From assembly GCF_016862375.1 (NCBI RefSeq), contig NZ_BOMV01000076.1, forward strand, positions 120,522 through 184,521: a stretch of 64,000 bases of DNA, written 5' to 3'. Below, one piece after another: positions 32,342 through 40,452 of this stretch. Within the stretch, counting starts at the first letter, position 1. Each line of letters starts with the position of its first letter. The stretch comes from Paractinoplanes rishiriensis (GTDB lineage: Bacteria > Actinomycetota > Actinomycetes > Mycobacteriales > Micromonosporaceae). A program made the translations under genes and the position numbers. The notes below the pieces were generated by a model. That model had not been told where the DNA came from, ran no database searches, and saw nothing but the letters and a program-made list of their open reading frames with translations.

Positions 32342-32992
32342 TCACGACACATAGGTGATCGCCTGGGCGGCGCTCCAGCTGATCAGCCCGGTTGAGTGGT
32401 GCGGAAGCTGCGGTCGTCGGTAGTGGAACGACAGCACGCCGAACAACTCGCCGCGGGTGATCAGTGGGTAGGACGTCACGGCGCGGGAGCCGGCTGCCAG
32501 CAGGGGTTCCAGGGTGGGCTGACCGGCGAAGACGGGGCTGAACGTGATGTCGTGGACCACGACGGGCCGGCGGGTGCTCATCGCGGCGGCGCAGGCGGTC
32601 GGAGTGCTGGTGTCGACGGTGGCGAAGAAGGTCAGGAACTCGGCGGTGAAGCCGTGCTGGGCTACCAGCCGTAGGGCTGCCGCGGATCGGTCGTAGAGCT
32701 GCAGGTCTGCGCGGTCAGCGCCGCCGGCGGTGACCGCGGTCTGCAGGATGGCCTGGTAGAGAGTGGGACGGTCGGCGCAGGCGAGGAAGTCGGGGTCGCA
32801 GAACGCGTCCGGCCCATCGCGGCGGTGCACGAGCCGCAGCAGCGCACGGCGGGTGGCGCGGACCTCGACGTCGATGAGGTACTGCTGGCGCTGGGCGGTG
32901 ATCTGGGCCCGCTGCCGTACTGCCCGCTGTCGATCGGCGACGGCCGCCGCGAGTTCGGATGTCAGGGCCGATGCGGCAGGCACGGCGCGCAT
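32342..32992 (-). CDS. GAF domain protein
   Basis: A 216-residue protein: an N-terminal helix (SELAAAVADRQRAVRQRAQI), then a GAF domain over about residues 75-215 (LQTAVTAGGADRADLQLYDR, LRLVAQHGFTAEFLTFFATV, STRRPVVVHDITF, VTSYPLITRGELFGVLSFHY). There is no output domain, so it is either a stand-alone small-molecule sensor or the sensor half of a split two-component protein. Its ATG overlaps the stop of the upstream response-regulator remnant by one base (TGATG), which argues for a former functional link. Confidence 0.8.
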   Translation of the reverse strand: MRAVPAASALTSELAAAVADRQRAVRQRAQITAQRQQYLIDVEVRATRRALLRLVHRRDGPDAFCDPDFLACADRPTLYQAILQTAVTAGGADRADLQLYDRSAAALRLVAQHGFTAEFLTFFATVDTSTPTACAAAMSTRRPVVVHDITFSPVFAGQPTLEPLLAAGSRAVTSYPLITRGELFGVLSFHYRRPQLPHHSTGLISWSAAQAITYVS

Positions 32993-33369
32993 CAGAGGAC
33001 TTCCGGGTGCAGGGGGCGGGTCCAGTCGTGGGTCCAGATGGCCAGGAGGTGGTCGAGGTCGGTGAGGTCGAGGGGTTCGGGCAGGTGGGCGTCGAAACCG
33101 GCGGTGCGGCTACGGGCGCGGTCGGAGGCGGTGCTGAAGCCGGAGACGGCGATCACGCGGGTGTGGCGGCGGGTGCGGCTACGGCGCGGCCGGCGGGCGA
33201 TGTCGGCGGGCCGGCCGGTCAACGGCAGTCGGACGGTGAAGGTGTCATCGTGACCAGGTCGGACTCGTCGACAAACCCGATCACCGGCCGCCGGGCCCGC
33301 GCCGACATCGTCCGGCGCTGGGTCGTTGCCGACCTGCCGTGGACTCGCCGGCGATGCCGCCACCATCAC
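32992..33369 (-). pseudogene. Truncated hybrid histidine kinase / response regulator remnant
   Basis: The 125-codon frame first shows poorly conserved sequence, then HDDTFTVRLPL, the usual last strand of a histidine kinase ATPase domain, and shortly afterwards VIAVSGFSTASDRARSRTAG and FDAHLPEPLDLTDLDHLLAI, the beta4-alpha5 end of a receiver domain. The kinase core, the ATP-binding boxes and the receiver's phospho-accepting Asp are all missing. It looks like a hybrid kinase gene reduced by internal deletions; the downstream GAF gene overlaps its stop by one base. Confidence 0.55.
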
Positions 33370-33569
33370 CGCACGCTATCACCGAAACAGTCACCCCATC
33401 TCGGGCCGAAGGAGCGGCAATGCCCGCGCAGGACGGCACGGCCGGACCCGGCGACGCCCGGTGATCCCGCCCGGCAGACCGGCGCAGCCGGCCGCGATAC
33501 ACGGCCCACGCCGGCACAGAGATACGCCGGCGCCGCGGTGTTGCTATCCGCGAGGATCTGCGGCGCTGG

Positions 33570-34175
33570 TTACGATCCGGCCTCGGGTTTGGCCTTCTGT
33601 GGGTGGAACGACTCGTGGCGGGCGAGCATCGCGACGAACTCGCCGATTTTCCGCTCGCGGGTTTCGGCTCGTTTGACGGCGTTGAGGCGGTAGATCAGCG
33701 CGAAGCGGTTGGTCTTGGTGAGGACGTCGAACATGGCCTGCGCGGCCGGGTCGGCGGCGATCGCGGCCAGCAGGTCGGCGGGCACCTCGGCCTCCGAGGG
33801 CGGGGCGTAGGCAGCCGCCCACCGCCCGTCCGCCTTCGCCGACTCCACCGCCTCCCGGCCCGCCGGCAGCATCCGTCCTCCAGCCTGCAGCCTGGCGACA
33901 TTGACGACGTTGCGCTGCGACCACGCGCTGCGAGGCCGGCGTGGCGTCAGACGGATCCACGACATCGACTCGTCACCCTTGCGCGCCTGGCCGTCGATCC
34001 AACCGACGCACAGGGCCTCGTCGACCGCCTGCTGCCAGGTCAATGTGGTGACAGTTCCGCCCTTCCTGGTCAGCGCGAGCCACACTCCGGCCGAACTGGC
34101 GTGGTGTTCGGCCAACCACACGCGCAGCGCCTCGGCGTCAGCGACGACCAGTTCTTCCAACTCGCGACCTGCCAT
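33570..34175 (-). CDS. YdeI/OmdA family protein
   Basis: From the ATG at 34175 the product has 201 residues and is typical of the bacteriocin-protection YdeI/OmpD-associated family: AEALRVWLAEHHASSAGVWLALTRK at the N-terminus, LTWQQAVDEALCVGWIDGQ and MSWIRLTPRRPRSAWSQRN in the middle, and a helical C-terminus (ADLLAAIAADPAAQAMFDVL, FALIYRLNAVKRAETRERKI). In enteric bacteria these proteins contribute to peptide resistance; their biochemical function is unclear. It overlaps the 3' end of the upstream HAF-repeat fragment. Confidence 0.88.
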   Translation of the reverse strand: MAGRELEELVVADAEALRVWLAEHHASSAGVWLALTRKGGTVTTLTWQQAVDEALCVGWIDGQARKGDESMSWIRLTPRRPRSAWSQRNVVNVARLQAGGRMLPAGREAVESAKADGRWAAAYAPPSEAEVPADLLAAIAADPAAQAMFDVLTKTNRFALIYRLNAVKRAETRERKIGEFVAMLARHESFHPQKAKPEAGS

Positions 34176-34588
34176 GACGGGCAGGCTAACTTCTGCGCCG
34201 TAGGTCCGCGCTGGGGTAGGCGGAAGAGAACGGGACGGGCGTCGCGGAAGCCGGCGATGTGTGCCCGGTTGTTCAGGTCGGTCAGCAGGTCGGAGGCGCG
34301 GAGGTTGCGGGTGGTCAGGTTGATCGGGTGGCCGTTGCGCCAGAGGGTGGCCCGCCACCCGTCCGTACCGTAGGAGGTACCGACGACCCAACCGTGTTCG
34401 TTGATGTCGGCGGCCTCCGAGAACTGGAAGCCCGGCAGCGGCGCCAGACCGGTCATGCGGCCCCGCGACCAGCGGAACGCGTGCTGCCCGCCGGTGGCGG
34501 TGCTGCTTGTGCCGGCAACCTCGTCGCGATCGTTGACGGCGACCGCGACGCCCGTGGCACCGCCCAGCGTGCCGGGTTCGCGACCCAT
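34070..34588 (-). pseudogene. Fragment of a HAF-repeat extracellular protein
   Basis: The 5' two thirds of this ORF read as HAF-type beta-propeller repeats (GTLGGATGVAVAVNDRDEVA, GQHAFRWSRGRMTGLAPL, ADINEHGWVVGTSYGTDGWR, NNRAHIAGFRD). A full protein would have a signal peptide and more blades; here both are absent, and the frame runs on past PVLFRLP into the start of the YdeI gene. Directly upstream is a 7-base tandem repeat. I take it as a truncated remnant. Confidence 0.5.
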
Positions 34589-34600
34589 GCCGGCGGTTCA

Positions 34601-34648
34601 GGGTCGTGGGTCGTGGGTCGTGGGTCGTGGGTCGTGGGTCGTGGGTCG
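34601..34648. repeat. 7-base tandem repeat (GGGTCGT), nearly seven copies
   Basis: Six complete copies plus six bases of a seventh lie in the noncoding gap between the HAF fragment and the Het-C-like gene. On the minus strand the unit reads ACGACCC. The perfect copies mark a recent slippage expansion. Confidence 0.9.
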
Positions 34649-34703
34649 ATCCTGGTCCAAAGGCGGCGCCCGGCGTTGACCGGGCGCCGCGTCGTCGGTT
34701 CAC

Positions 34704-35522
34704 CTAAACGGCCAGCAGTTCCTCGGTGAAGAACTGGCCGACCGAGAAGTTGATGTCGTCCAGGAAGAGCCGGCTGCCCGCCGTGGCCTGCCGGGCTGCC
34801 TCGGCGTGGAAGGTGGCATGCGGGGACAACAGCGTGTCGCTGAAATCCTTGTTGATGCCGCCGAAGCCGGCGCTGAAGTCGGTCGGACCGCCGTGCCGGC
34901 ACTTCGAGGCGATCTGCGGCGTCCGGTCTTCGCCGCCGTAGTACCCACTGGTCAGCTTCGTCGTGAGCAGCGTCGAGCCGTTGCAGGTCGCCTCGCGCGG
35001 TCCGGCGATGGTGCCGATCGCATCGGTCGTCCACAGTGCCCTCGTCGGGCTTCGGATGCCGAGCTCCACCCAGTTGCTGTGCGCGTAGAAGTCCTGGATG
35101 GTGTGCAGCGCGGCACCGAAGCTGAGCCGAGCGCCGCTGGGGTTGCCGATCAGGAGCAGCGTCACGACGTTCGAGAAATGCGTTTGAATCAGCGCCTTTC
35201 CGCCGCTGAAGTTTTCGCCGTCGAAGTGCTTGGCCGAACTCACCTGATCTCCGTCGACGGCCTCGTTGGCGGCGGCGATGTCGTCGATCGCCCGGCGCGT
35301 CGCCACGCTCGGGTTGCTGATCCCGAAGTAGTCGAGGACCGCCCGGGTCAACATGGCACGGGTCATGCTGGCGTGCGAGTTGCCGCCGAACGCGAAGGCT
35401 TCCACCGGGAATGCCTCTGCGGCCGGCGACGGCACGACGAACAGCGTCGCGACGGTGGCGACCGCCGTCGCCAGCGCGACGCGGACGCGACGTGTCGCGG
35501 TCGAGGTTGCTCGCTTCAACAT
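34704..35522 (-). CDS. Secreted Het-C / zinc-dependent phospholipase C-like protein
   Basis: The 272-residue protein starts at ATG 35522 (GGAGGGAG upstream) with a signal peptide ending near PAAEAFPVEA. The mature part has the pattern of the Het-C and S1/P1-phospholipase C superfamily: GGNSHASMTRAMLTRAVLDYF, ALHTIQDFYAHSNWVELGIR with the zinc-ligand His and Asp residues, and a C-terminal HATFHAEAARQA. The zinc site looks intact, so hydrolase activity is plausible, on phospholipid or other phosphoester. The 272 bases upstream to 35794 show no gene. Confidence 0.75.
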   Translation of the reverse strand: MLKRATSTATRRVRVALATAVATVATLFVVPSPAAEAFPVEAFAFGGNSHASMTRAMLTRAVLDYFGISNPSVATRRAIDDIAAANEAVDGDQVSSAKHFDGENFSGGKALIQTHFSNVVTLLLIGNPSGARLSFGAALHTIQDFYAHSNWVELGIRSPTRALWTTDAIGTIAGPREATCNGSTLLTTKLTSGYYGGEDRTPQIASKCRHGGPTDFSAGFGGINKDFSDTLLSPHATFHAEAARQATAGSRLFLDDINFSVGQFFTEELLAV

Positions 35523-35794
35523 CGTTCTCCCTCCAGCTTTTGGGGACCTCGGTCAGGAACCGGCCCACCAGCGGAGCATGGAGGGGAACGTTCATCGAAT
35601 TCGCATCGTCACCCGCACGGCACCGATGAACAAAGCAATGCACCACGCCTGAGTACGGAACCCCACGCCCATAACCATGTCAGCGTCCACGCTGACCGGT
35701 CTGAAACCCGCGTCACCTTCCCGGCGGGCGGATCCACGGAATGTCGCAACGCAGCCACGAGAGGGACAGTAAGAGAACCGCGCGATTCTGCCAC

Positions 35795-36004
35795 CTAGCC
35801 GATTGCGTACAGGCACCTTCTCGAGGCATTTTTTTTAAGATCGACGCCGAATCCAAGCGCGGCAACTGATCCGAAGACCAATGTTGTCAACGTGACCTGA
35901 GCCCAGGATGGTGGCCAGTTCCACCCGGCCGCGACCTTGAAGACTTCTGTTAGCGCGAGCACGCTGACCGCGGCCAAAGGCCGAATGCGGGCTCGGACAT
36001 CCAT
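35795..36004 (-). CDS. Possible small membrane protein
   Basis: From the Met at 36004 a 69-residue product would have two hydrophobic segments (PLAAVSVLALTEVFKVAAGW and AQVTLTTLVFGSVAALGFGV) and a basic end (DLKKNASRRCL). No SD is visible; TACTCT lies shortly upstream on the minus strand and could give a leaderless message. It could equally be a chance ORF. Confidence 0.4.
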   Translation of the reverse strand: MDVRARIRPLAAVSVLALTEVFKVAAGWNWPPSWAQVTLTTLVFGSVAALGFGVDLKKNASRRCLYAIG

Positions 36005-36110
36005 ACGCGTCAGAGTACGGTCCGCGCGCACGTCGGGGATCGGCCGGCCGCAGTACGGGCGACGCAAAGCGGGCCGGAGACGTAGGTCTCCAGCCCGCCG
36101 CGTGCGGTAG

Positions 36111-37841
36111 TCAGCTGGCTGAGCAGCCCGCGACCGTGATTCCGGTCGGTGCGCCCTCGCCGAGGAAGCCGAACGTTGTGCTCGCCGACGCGGCCAGCGC
36201 GCCGTTGTGCGCGGCGTTGGAGACCTTGCCGTCGCTCAGTGTGCCGTTCCAGACGTTCGCGATTCGGGTGCCGGAGGCGGTTGTCAGCGTGACCGACCAC
36301 GAACGGGTGGCCGTCGTGCCCGCGTTGGTGATCGTGACCTCACCCTGGAAGCCGCTGTTCCAGCTGCTCACCGCCTTGAACGTGGCGGTGCACTGGCCGG
36401 TCGGCGCCGGGGGCGTGCTCGGCGTGGGAGAGCTGGGCGCCGGAGAGGTCGGGCCGGTGGTGCTCGGGACGGGGCCGGGGTTCTCGCCGTACCGCTGCGC
36501 CAGGCTGATGCCGGTGGCCGAGCCGGTTCCGCCCAGCGGAACCTGATGGTCCAGGCTGACGAACTTGCCGCCGTGCTGCCATAGCGCCGGCTTCAGCAGC
36601 GCGTACTTCTGTTCGTCCCAGGTCTTCCAGTCGTCCAGCAGCAGGCCGCCGGTGTCACCGGAGTTGGGGTTGAGCACCCAGAACGTCTGGTGCACCTTGT
36701 TCTCCACGATCAGGTCCCGCAGCGCCGCCATCCACTTGTCCTGGCGTGCGTCCTGGCCCAGCCGGCCGCCCCACTCGCCGATCAGCAGCGGCGCGGTGTT
36801 GTTCTGGTGGATGTAGAACCAGTTCGGGCCCCACACGTCGCGGATCAGGGAGTCCTTGTCGAACGTGCCGGTGAACCACGGCTGCTCGAACACCAGCGGG
36901 CCGTAGTCGTGCGGCGAGTAGACCAGCTGGTCCTGGTTCGCACCCAGTTGGACCGGGTGGTCCGCGACGCCGCGCAGGTTGCCGCCCCACCAGGTGTTGT
37001 AGAAGTTCGGCGTCAGGTCCGGGTTCGTGTTCGGCGAGTTCCAGTCCTTGCCCGGGCGCGGGTAGACCTGGTTGCCCTCGACCAGCACCAGCACGTTCGG
37101 GTTGATCGCCAGGATCCGCTTGGCCGCCGTCTCTGCGACGTGCTTCCAGTTGTCGGCGTCCGTCGAGCCGTCCCACTTCGCGCGCGGGGTCTCGTTCTGC
37201 CCACCGTGCGGCTCGTTCTTGATGTCCATCGCGACGATCGTGTCGTTCGTCTTGTAGCGGTCGGTCACCCACTCCCACCCCTGGTAGAAGTGCTCGGTGG
37301 TGATGGTGCCCTTCCACCACACCGGGTAGTTGTGCCCGGAGTTGTCCGCCTCGGCGCTGTGCACGTCCAGCGCCACCTTGATCCCGAACCGCTCACACAG
37401 CCCGAGCCAGTAGTCGAAGATCTCGAGCGTGTTCTTCCCGGCGAGCTCCGGGTTCGCGTACGTGTTGACGTTGGCCGGGGCGAACGTGCCGGCCTTCCAT
37501 TCCAACAGCAGCTGGGTCGAGATCGGAACCCGGACCAGGTTGATACCCCGGTCCGCCATCGACTTGGTGACCTCGGTGACGTTGGCCGACCACAGCCCGT
37601 GGAAGACCCGCTCGGACGCGTTGAAGCCGAACCAGTTCGTCCCGGTCAGCCAGACCGGATTGCCGGCCTCGTCGACGATCTGGTTGCCCTGGACGTGCAG
37701 CCAGTCCTTGGCGGGAACTTCCGCGGCGGCCGACGGCATGATTGCCGCGACGGAGGCGGCCACCACGGCGGCAGCGGTGGTGGCGATCGCCAGGGGGGCA
37801 CGCAGTCGCCTGCGCCCACCGGACTTGCCGGTCAAATTCAT
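36111..37841 (-). CDS. Secreted GH5 endoglucanase with C-terminal CBM2
   Basis: The true start is ATG 37841 (MNLTGKSGGRRRLRAPLAIA), giving 576 residues with a signal peptide to about residue 43. The GH5 catalytic domain (about 45-410) shows the acid/base Glu in DIKNEPHGG, the nucleophile Glu in LLIGEWGG, and the His/Tyr strand YSPHDYGP. A Pro/Ser/Thr linker (about 445-475) leads to a CBM2 (CTATFKAVSSWNSGFQGEVTI, final Cys near the end). It is a retaining endo-beta-1,4-glucanase. Promoter and CebR box lie upstream, placing it in one regulon with the GH6 gene. Confidence 0.95.
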   Translation of the reverse strand: MNLTGKSGGRRRLRAPLAIATTAAAVVAASVAAIMPSAAAEVPAKDWLHVQGNQIVDEAGNPVWLTGTNWFGFNASERVFHGLWSANVTEVTKSMADRGINLVRVPISTQLLLEWKAGTFAPANVNTYANPELAGKNTLEIFDYWLGLCERFGIKVALDVHSAEADNSGHNYPVWWKGTITTEHFYQGWEWVTDRYKTNDTIVAMDIKNEPHGGQNETPRAKWDGSTDADNWKHVAETAAKRILAINPNVLVLVEGNQVYPRPGKDWNSPNTNPDLTPNFYNTWWGGNLRGVADHPVQLGANQDQLVYSPHDYGPLVFEQPWFTGTFDKDSLIRDVWGPNWFYIHQNNTAPLLIGEWGGRLGQDARQDKWMAALRDLIVENKVHQTFWVLNPNSGDTGGLLLDDWKTWDEQKYALLKPALWQHGGKFVSLDHQVPLGGTGSATGISLAQRYGENPGPVPSTTGPTSPAPSSPTPSTPPAPTGQCTATFKAVSSWNSGFQGEVTITNAGTTATRSWSVTLTTASGTRIANVWNGTLSDGKVSNAAHNGALAASASTTFGFLGEGAPTGITVAGCSAS

Positions 37842-37890
37842 GTGGACCTTCCGAAAAGTTGTCGCGGTCGAGCACACCGGGCCAGCGCCG

Positions 37891-37904
37891 TGGGAGCGCT
37901 CCCA
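37891..37904. promoter_or_regulatory. CebR box TGGGAGCGCTCCCA upstream of the GH5 cellulase
   Basis: A perfect copy of the CebR operator, identical to the one at 15213-15226. On the minus strand it begins 8 bases after the -10 box, so the repressor would sit on the first transcribed bases. Confidence 0.82.
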
Positions 37905-37912
37905 TGGACGGG

Positions 37913-37941
37913 AGAGTAGGCGGTCGGTAACGCGGCCGCAA
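37913..37941 (-). promoter_or_regulatory. Promoter TTGCGG-N17-TACTCT for the GH5 cellulase
   Basis: On the minus strand TTGCGG (37941-37936) and TACTCT (37918-37913) are exactly 17 bases apart, with the CebR box just downstream. The spacing and position are right for a sigma-70-like promoter; the hexamers themselves are only moderately good. Confidence 0.55.
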
Positions 37942-38015
37942 CATCCGGCCGAAATCGATAGTCGTAAGTTGGGATCGGGGTGTGTGTGAGGGCAGGATCC
38001 TGTCAGAGTCCTTCT

Positions 38016-38660
38016 GTGCCAGGCGAGTTCATCACCGAGACGTTGGATTACGACGGTGGGCGGCAGGTCACTGCCTACGTGCCGGCGGCCGCGACCGAGG
38101 TGGTCGTCTTCGCCGGGGACGGGCAACTGATCGCGTCGTGGGCAGCGGCTCTGGAGGCCGCCGATCTGCCACCCACGATGATCATCGGCGCGCACCGGGT
38201 CGCGGATGAGACGCTGCGACTGCATGAGTACTCACCCGGACACAGCACGGCCGAGTTCGCCGCGCACGAAGAATTCTTCGTCGAGGACGTCCGGCGCTGG
38301 GCGGCGACCCGCCTGGCCGTCCGGCTGCCGGCTGGCCGCACCGCGGTCTTCGGTGTCTCGGCCGGTGCGGAACTCGCGCTCGCCATGGGGTTGCGCCATC
38401 CCAGCCTCTACGGCGCCGTCTTCTGCGCCTCGCCCGGGGCCGGGTATCGGCCACCCGCCACGCTGCCCGGCCGGCTCCCGCGCACCTACCTCGTCGCCGG
38501 AACCGAGGAGCCGTTCTTCCTCGCCAACGCGGCACGGTGGGCGGACGCGCTCCGCGAGGCGGGCGGCGACGTCGTCATGACCCGGCGGGCCGGCGCGCAC
38601 GGCGACCCCTTCTGGGAACACGAGTTGCCGCTGATGGTGGCGTGGGCGTTCGGCCACTGA
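38016..38660 (+). CDS. Alpha/beta-hydrolase, enterochelin esterase-like
   Basis: The 214-residue product (from GTG 38016; the GTG at 37980 is an alternative) has the esterase D / Fes-like fold: LDYDGGRQVTAYVPAA, VVVFAGDGQLIASWA, the nucleophile elbow GVSAGAELAL, and a C-terminal GAHGDPFWEHELP with the catalytic His. It has no signal peptide. The substrate, possibly a siderophore or a carbohydrate ester, is unknown. It diverges from the cellulase gene, sharing its upstream region. Confidence 0.8.
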   Translation: MPGEFITETLDYDGGRQVTAYVPAAATEVVVFAGDGQLIASWAAALEAADLPPTMIIGAHRVADETLRLHEYSPGHSTAEFAAHEEFFVEDVRRWAATRLAVRLPAGRTAVFGVSAGAELALAMGLRHPSLYGAVFCASPGAGYRPPATLPGRLPRTYLVAGTEEPFFLANAARWADALREAGGDVVMTRRAGAHGDPFWEHELPLMVAWAFGH

Positions 38661-38778
38661 CCTGCCCGGCGCGATCCAGCGTGCGTTCAGCATGTGCGCG
38701 GCACCATACGGGTCCCTGTCGGTCGTCTGAGTGAGGTGCCTGTCATGAACGAAGCTGTCCCCGTGCAGCAGGTCGGCG

Positions 38779-38976
38779 GTGTTCGGTGTTGCGACGCCGA
38801 CCGGGAGCGGGGCGGCCGCCTGGATCGCCCTTTTGGCCACGATGTGGACCCAGCTGCGACACGCCGCCGGCTCGAACCGCCGTCGCACGGTCGTTGCGGT
38901 GGTGGCCGTACTCGCCCTGCTCGGCGGCGCGGTAGCCGGGTTCGAGCTGTTCGAACCCGTTGACCTAGACGACTGA
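38779..38976 (+). CDS. Possible small single-helix membrane protein
   Basis: The 65-codon frame from GTG 38779 has a plausible membrane helix (VVAVVAVLALLGGAVAGFEL) after a basic stretch and a short acidic end. The SD is weak. An ATG near 38745 opens MNEAVPVQQVGG in another frame that would join it only by a frameshift, so the true gene start is unclear. Its 3' end overlaps the convergent ASCH gene by 12 bases. Confidence 0.35.
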   Translation: MFGVATPTGSGAAAWIALLATMWTQLRHAAGSNRRRTVVAVVAVLALLGGAVAGFELFEPVDLDD

Positions 38977-39780
38977 CGAGTTGCTGCGGAAGGCCAGCCC
39001 GGCCGCGTCCAACGCTGCTCGCAGATGGCCAAGGGCGTAGGGCCCGACTCCGTGCAGTGCCCGCACCTCGTCCTCGGTGAGGCCGGCGACCTGCTCGAGG
39101 TTGACCACGCCGTGCGCGGTGAGCGCACGGGTCGCGGCCGCGCCCAGGTGCGGCAGCGGGGTGCCCGGCTCCGGCACCGGCCGGTCCTGGGCTGGCCGGG
39201 GGTGACCCTCGTGGTCCAGGACGGCAGCGCCGCGCGCCGACAGCCGGTAGCCGATGTCGAGCGACTCGGTCAGACCGCGCTCCTTGAGCTTGCGCACGTT
39301 CTGCTTGAACGCCGGGGTGTCGCGTCCCATCCGTTGTGCCAGGTCGGGTGCCCGGGTGGCCGGCAGTTCGTCGATCAGCAGGAGCGTTGCCCGGGTCCAC
39401 GGCCCGGTCGGCGAGGCGCGGTCGAGCCGGTCGAGCCACGCGACGATCGTCTCGATCTCCGCGGTGTCGGGCACCGCCGCACGCAGCGCGTGCCGCGGGT
39501 CGGCACCCGCGTACCGCAGCCCGATCCGATACACCGGCCGGTCGGGGTGCACGCGGTCCAGCCCCTGCCGGAGCGCGGCCAGCGACATCGCGCCGGCCCG
39601 GCGGGCGTCCGCGGCGGTCAGCGAGCTCACCGGCACGCGGTCGACGGACGTGATCTCGACCAGCCCGACCGCGGTACGCATCCGGGTGCCGACCCGGACA
39701 CGAGGCCGCTCCCAGCGGCGGAACGCGACGTCGACGTCACCGGCACGGATCGCCGCCAGTTCCGCGGGACGCATCAGCAT
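38965..39780 (-). CDS. ASCH-like protein with C-terminal helix-hairpin-helix
   Basis: From the Met at 39780 the product has 271 residues. The N-terminus (MLMRPAELAAIRAGDVDVAF, RRWERPRVRVGTRMRTAVGL, VEITSVDRVPV) fits the ASCH/PUA-like fold that binds RNA or modified bases. A middle helical part includes a winged-helix-like segment (LIDELPATRAPDLAQRMGRD), and the end (LTEDEVRALHGVGPYALGHL) is a helix-hairpin-helix of the kind that contacts nucleic acid. A nucleic-acid role is therefore likely. An earlier Met at 39885 is possible, but would overlap the divergent cupin start. Confidence 0.75.
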   Translation of the reverse strand: MLMRPAELAAIRAGDVDVAFRRWERPRVRVGTRMRTAVGLVEITSVDRVPVSSLTAADARRAGAMSLAALRQGLDRVHPDRPVYRIGLRYAGADPRHALRAAVPDTAEIETIVAWLDRLDRASPTGPWTRATLLLIDELPATRAPDLAQRMGRDTPAFKQNVRKLKERGLTESLDIGYRLSARGAAVLDHEGHPRPAQDRPVPEPGTPLPHLGAAATRALTAHGVVNLEQVAGLTEDEVRALHGVGPYALGHLRAALDAAGLAFRSNSSVV

Positions 39781-39883
39781 GCCCCAGTTCACCACGCCAC
39801 GAGCCGTCCCCGCCCGGTCACCGGCGGGTCGCGGCACGCGAATTCGCTGGCCGGCAGCCTCCAGGATGCGGTAAGTACGTCGC

Positions 39884-40387
39884 ATGACGACATCGGAGCC
39901 GCCGCCGCTGACCGTGGTGCAGCCGGGCGGCGGACGCGTGGGCCAGCTCGGCGACATCGGCGTGCACTTCAAGCTGTGGGGCGAGGACACCGGCGGCGCG
40001 CTGGCAATCGTCGAGCACCCGTTCCCGGTCGGCGCGCTCGTGGCGCCGCATCTGCACACCCGGGAGGACGAGTACTCGATCGTCATCGAGGGCGAAATCG
40101 GCTTCCGCTCGGGCGACCGGGAAGCCGTGCTCGGCCCGGGCGGCTACATCACCAAGCCGCGCGGCGAACTCCACGCCATGTGGAACGCCGGCGCCGTCCC
40201 CGCCCGAATGATCGAGATCATCACCCCGGCCGGCTTCGAGCACTTCTTCCGCGAGGTGGCGGAGCTGATCGCGGCCGGGCCGGCGGCGGCCGGCCAGGGC
40301 GGCGACCTCGCCGAGCGCTACGGCCTGAAGTTCGGCGAGCCGGAGTGGCTGCCGGAAATCGTCGAACGGTTCAAGCTGACCACCTAG
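39884..40387 (+). CDS. Cupin domain protein
   Basis: The 167-residue protein has a single cupin barrel with both motifs: VAPHLHTREDEYSIVIEGEI (His, His, Glu ligands) and the second motif around PRGELHAMWNAG with its His. A divalent metal is likely bound. Such proteins can be dioxygenases, isomerases or sensors; substrate unknown. There is no SD before the ATG, and the divergent ASCH frame has a possible start codon overlapping it on the other strand. Confidence 0.85.
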   Translation: MTTSEPPPLTVVQPGGGRVGQLGDIGVHFKLWGEDTGGALAIVEHPFPVGALVAPHLHTREDEYSIVIEGEIGFRSGDREAVLGPGGYITKPRGELHAMWNAGAVPARMIEIITPAGFEHFFREVAELIAAGPAAAGQGGDLAERYGLKFGEPEWLPEIVERFKLTT

Positions 40388-40452
40388 GCGTCAAAACAAG
40401 ACCCGCCCCCGGCCCGTGCTTGCCCCACACCGGCCGGGAGCGGATCGGATCC

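Noticed and set aside
33281..33517. Small minus-strand ORF as a separate gene
   Set aside because: Arg/Gly/Ala-rich with no recognisable feature; the region is better read as decayed upstream parts of the hybrid kinase remnant.
36111..38225. Longer GH5 reading frame starting before the signal peptide
   Set aside because: The N-terminal 128 codons cross the CebR box and promoter; the signal peptide begins at 37841.
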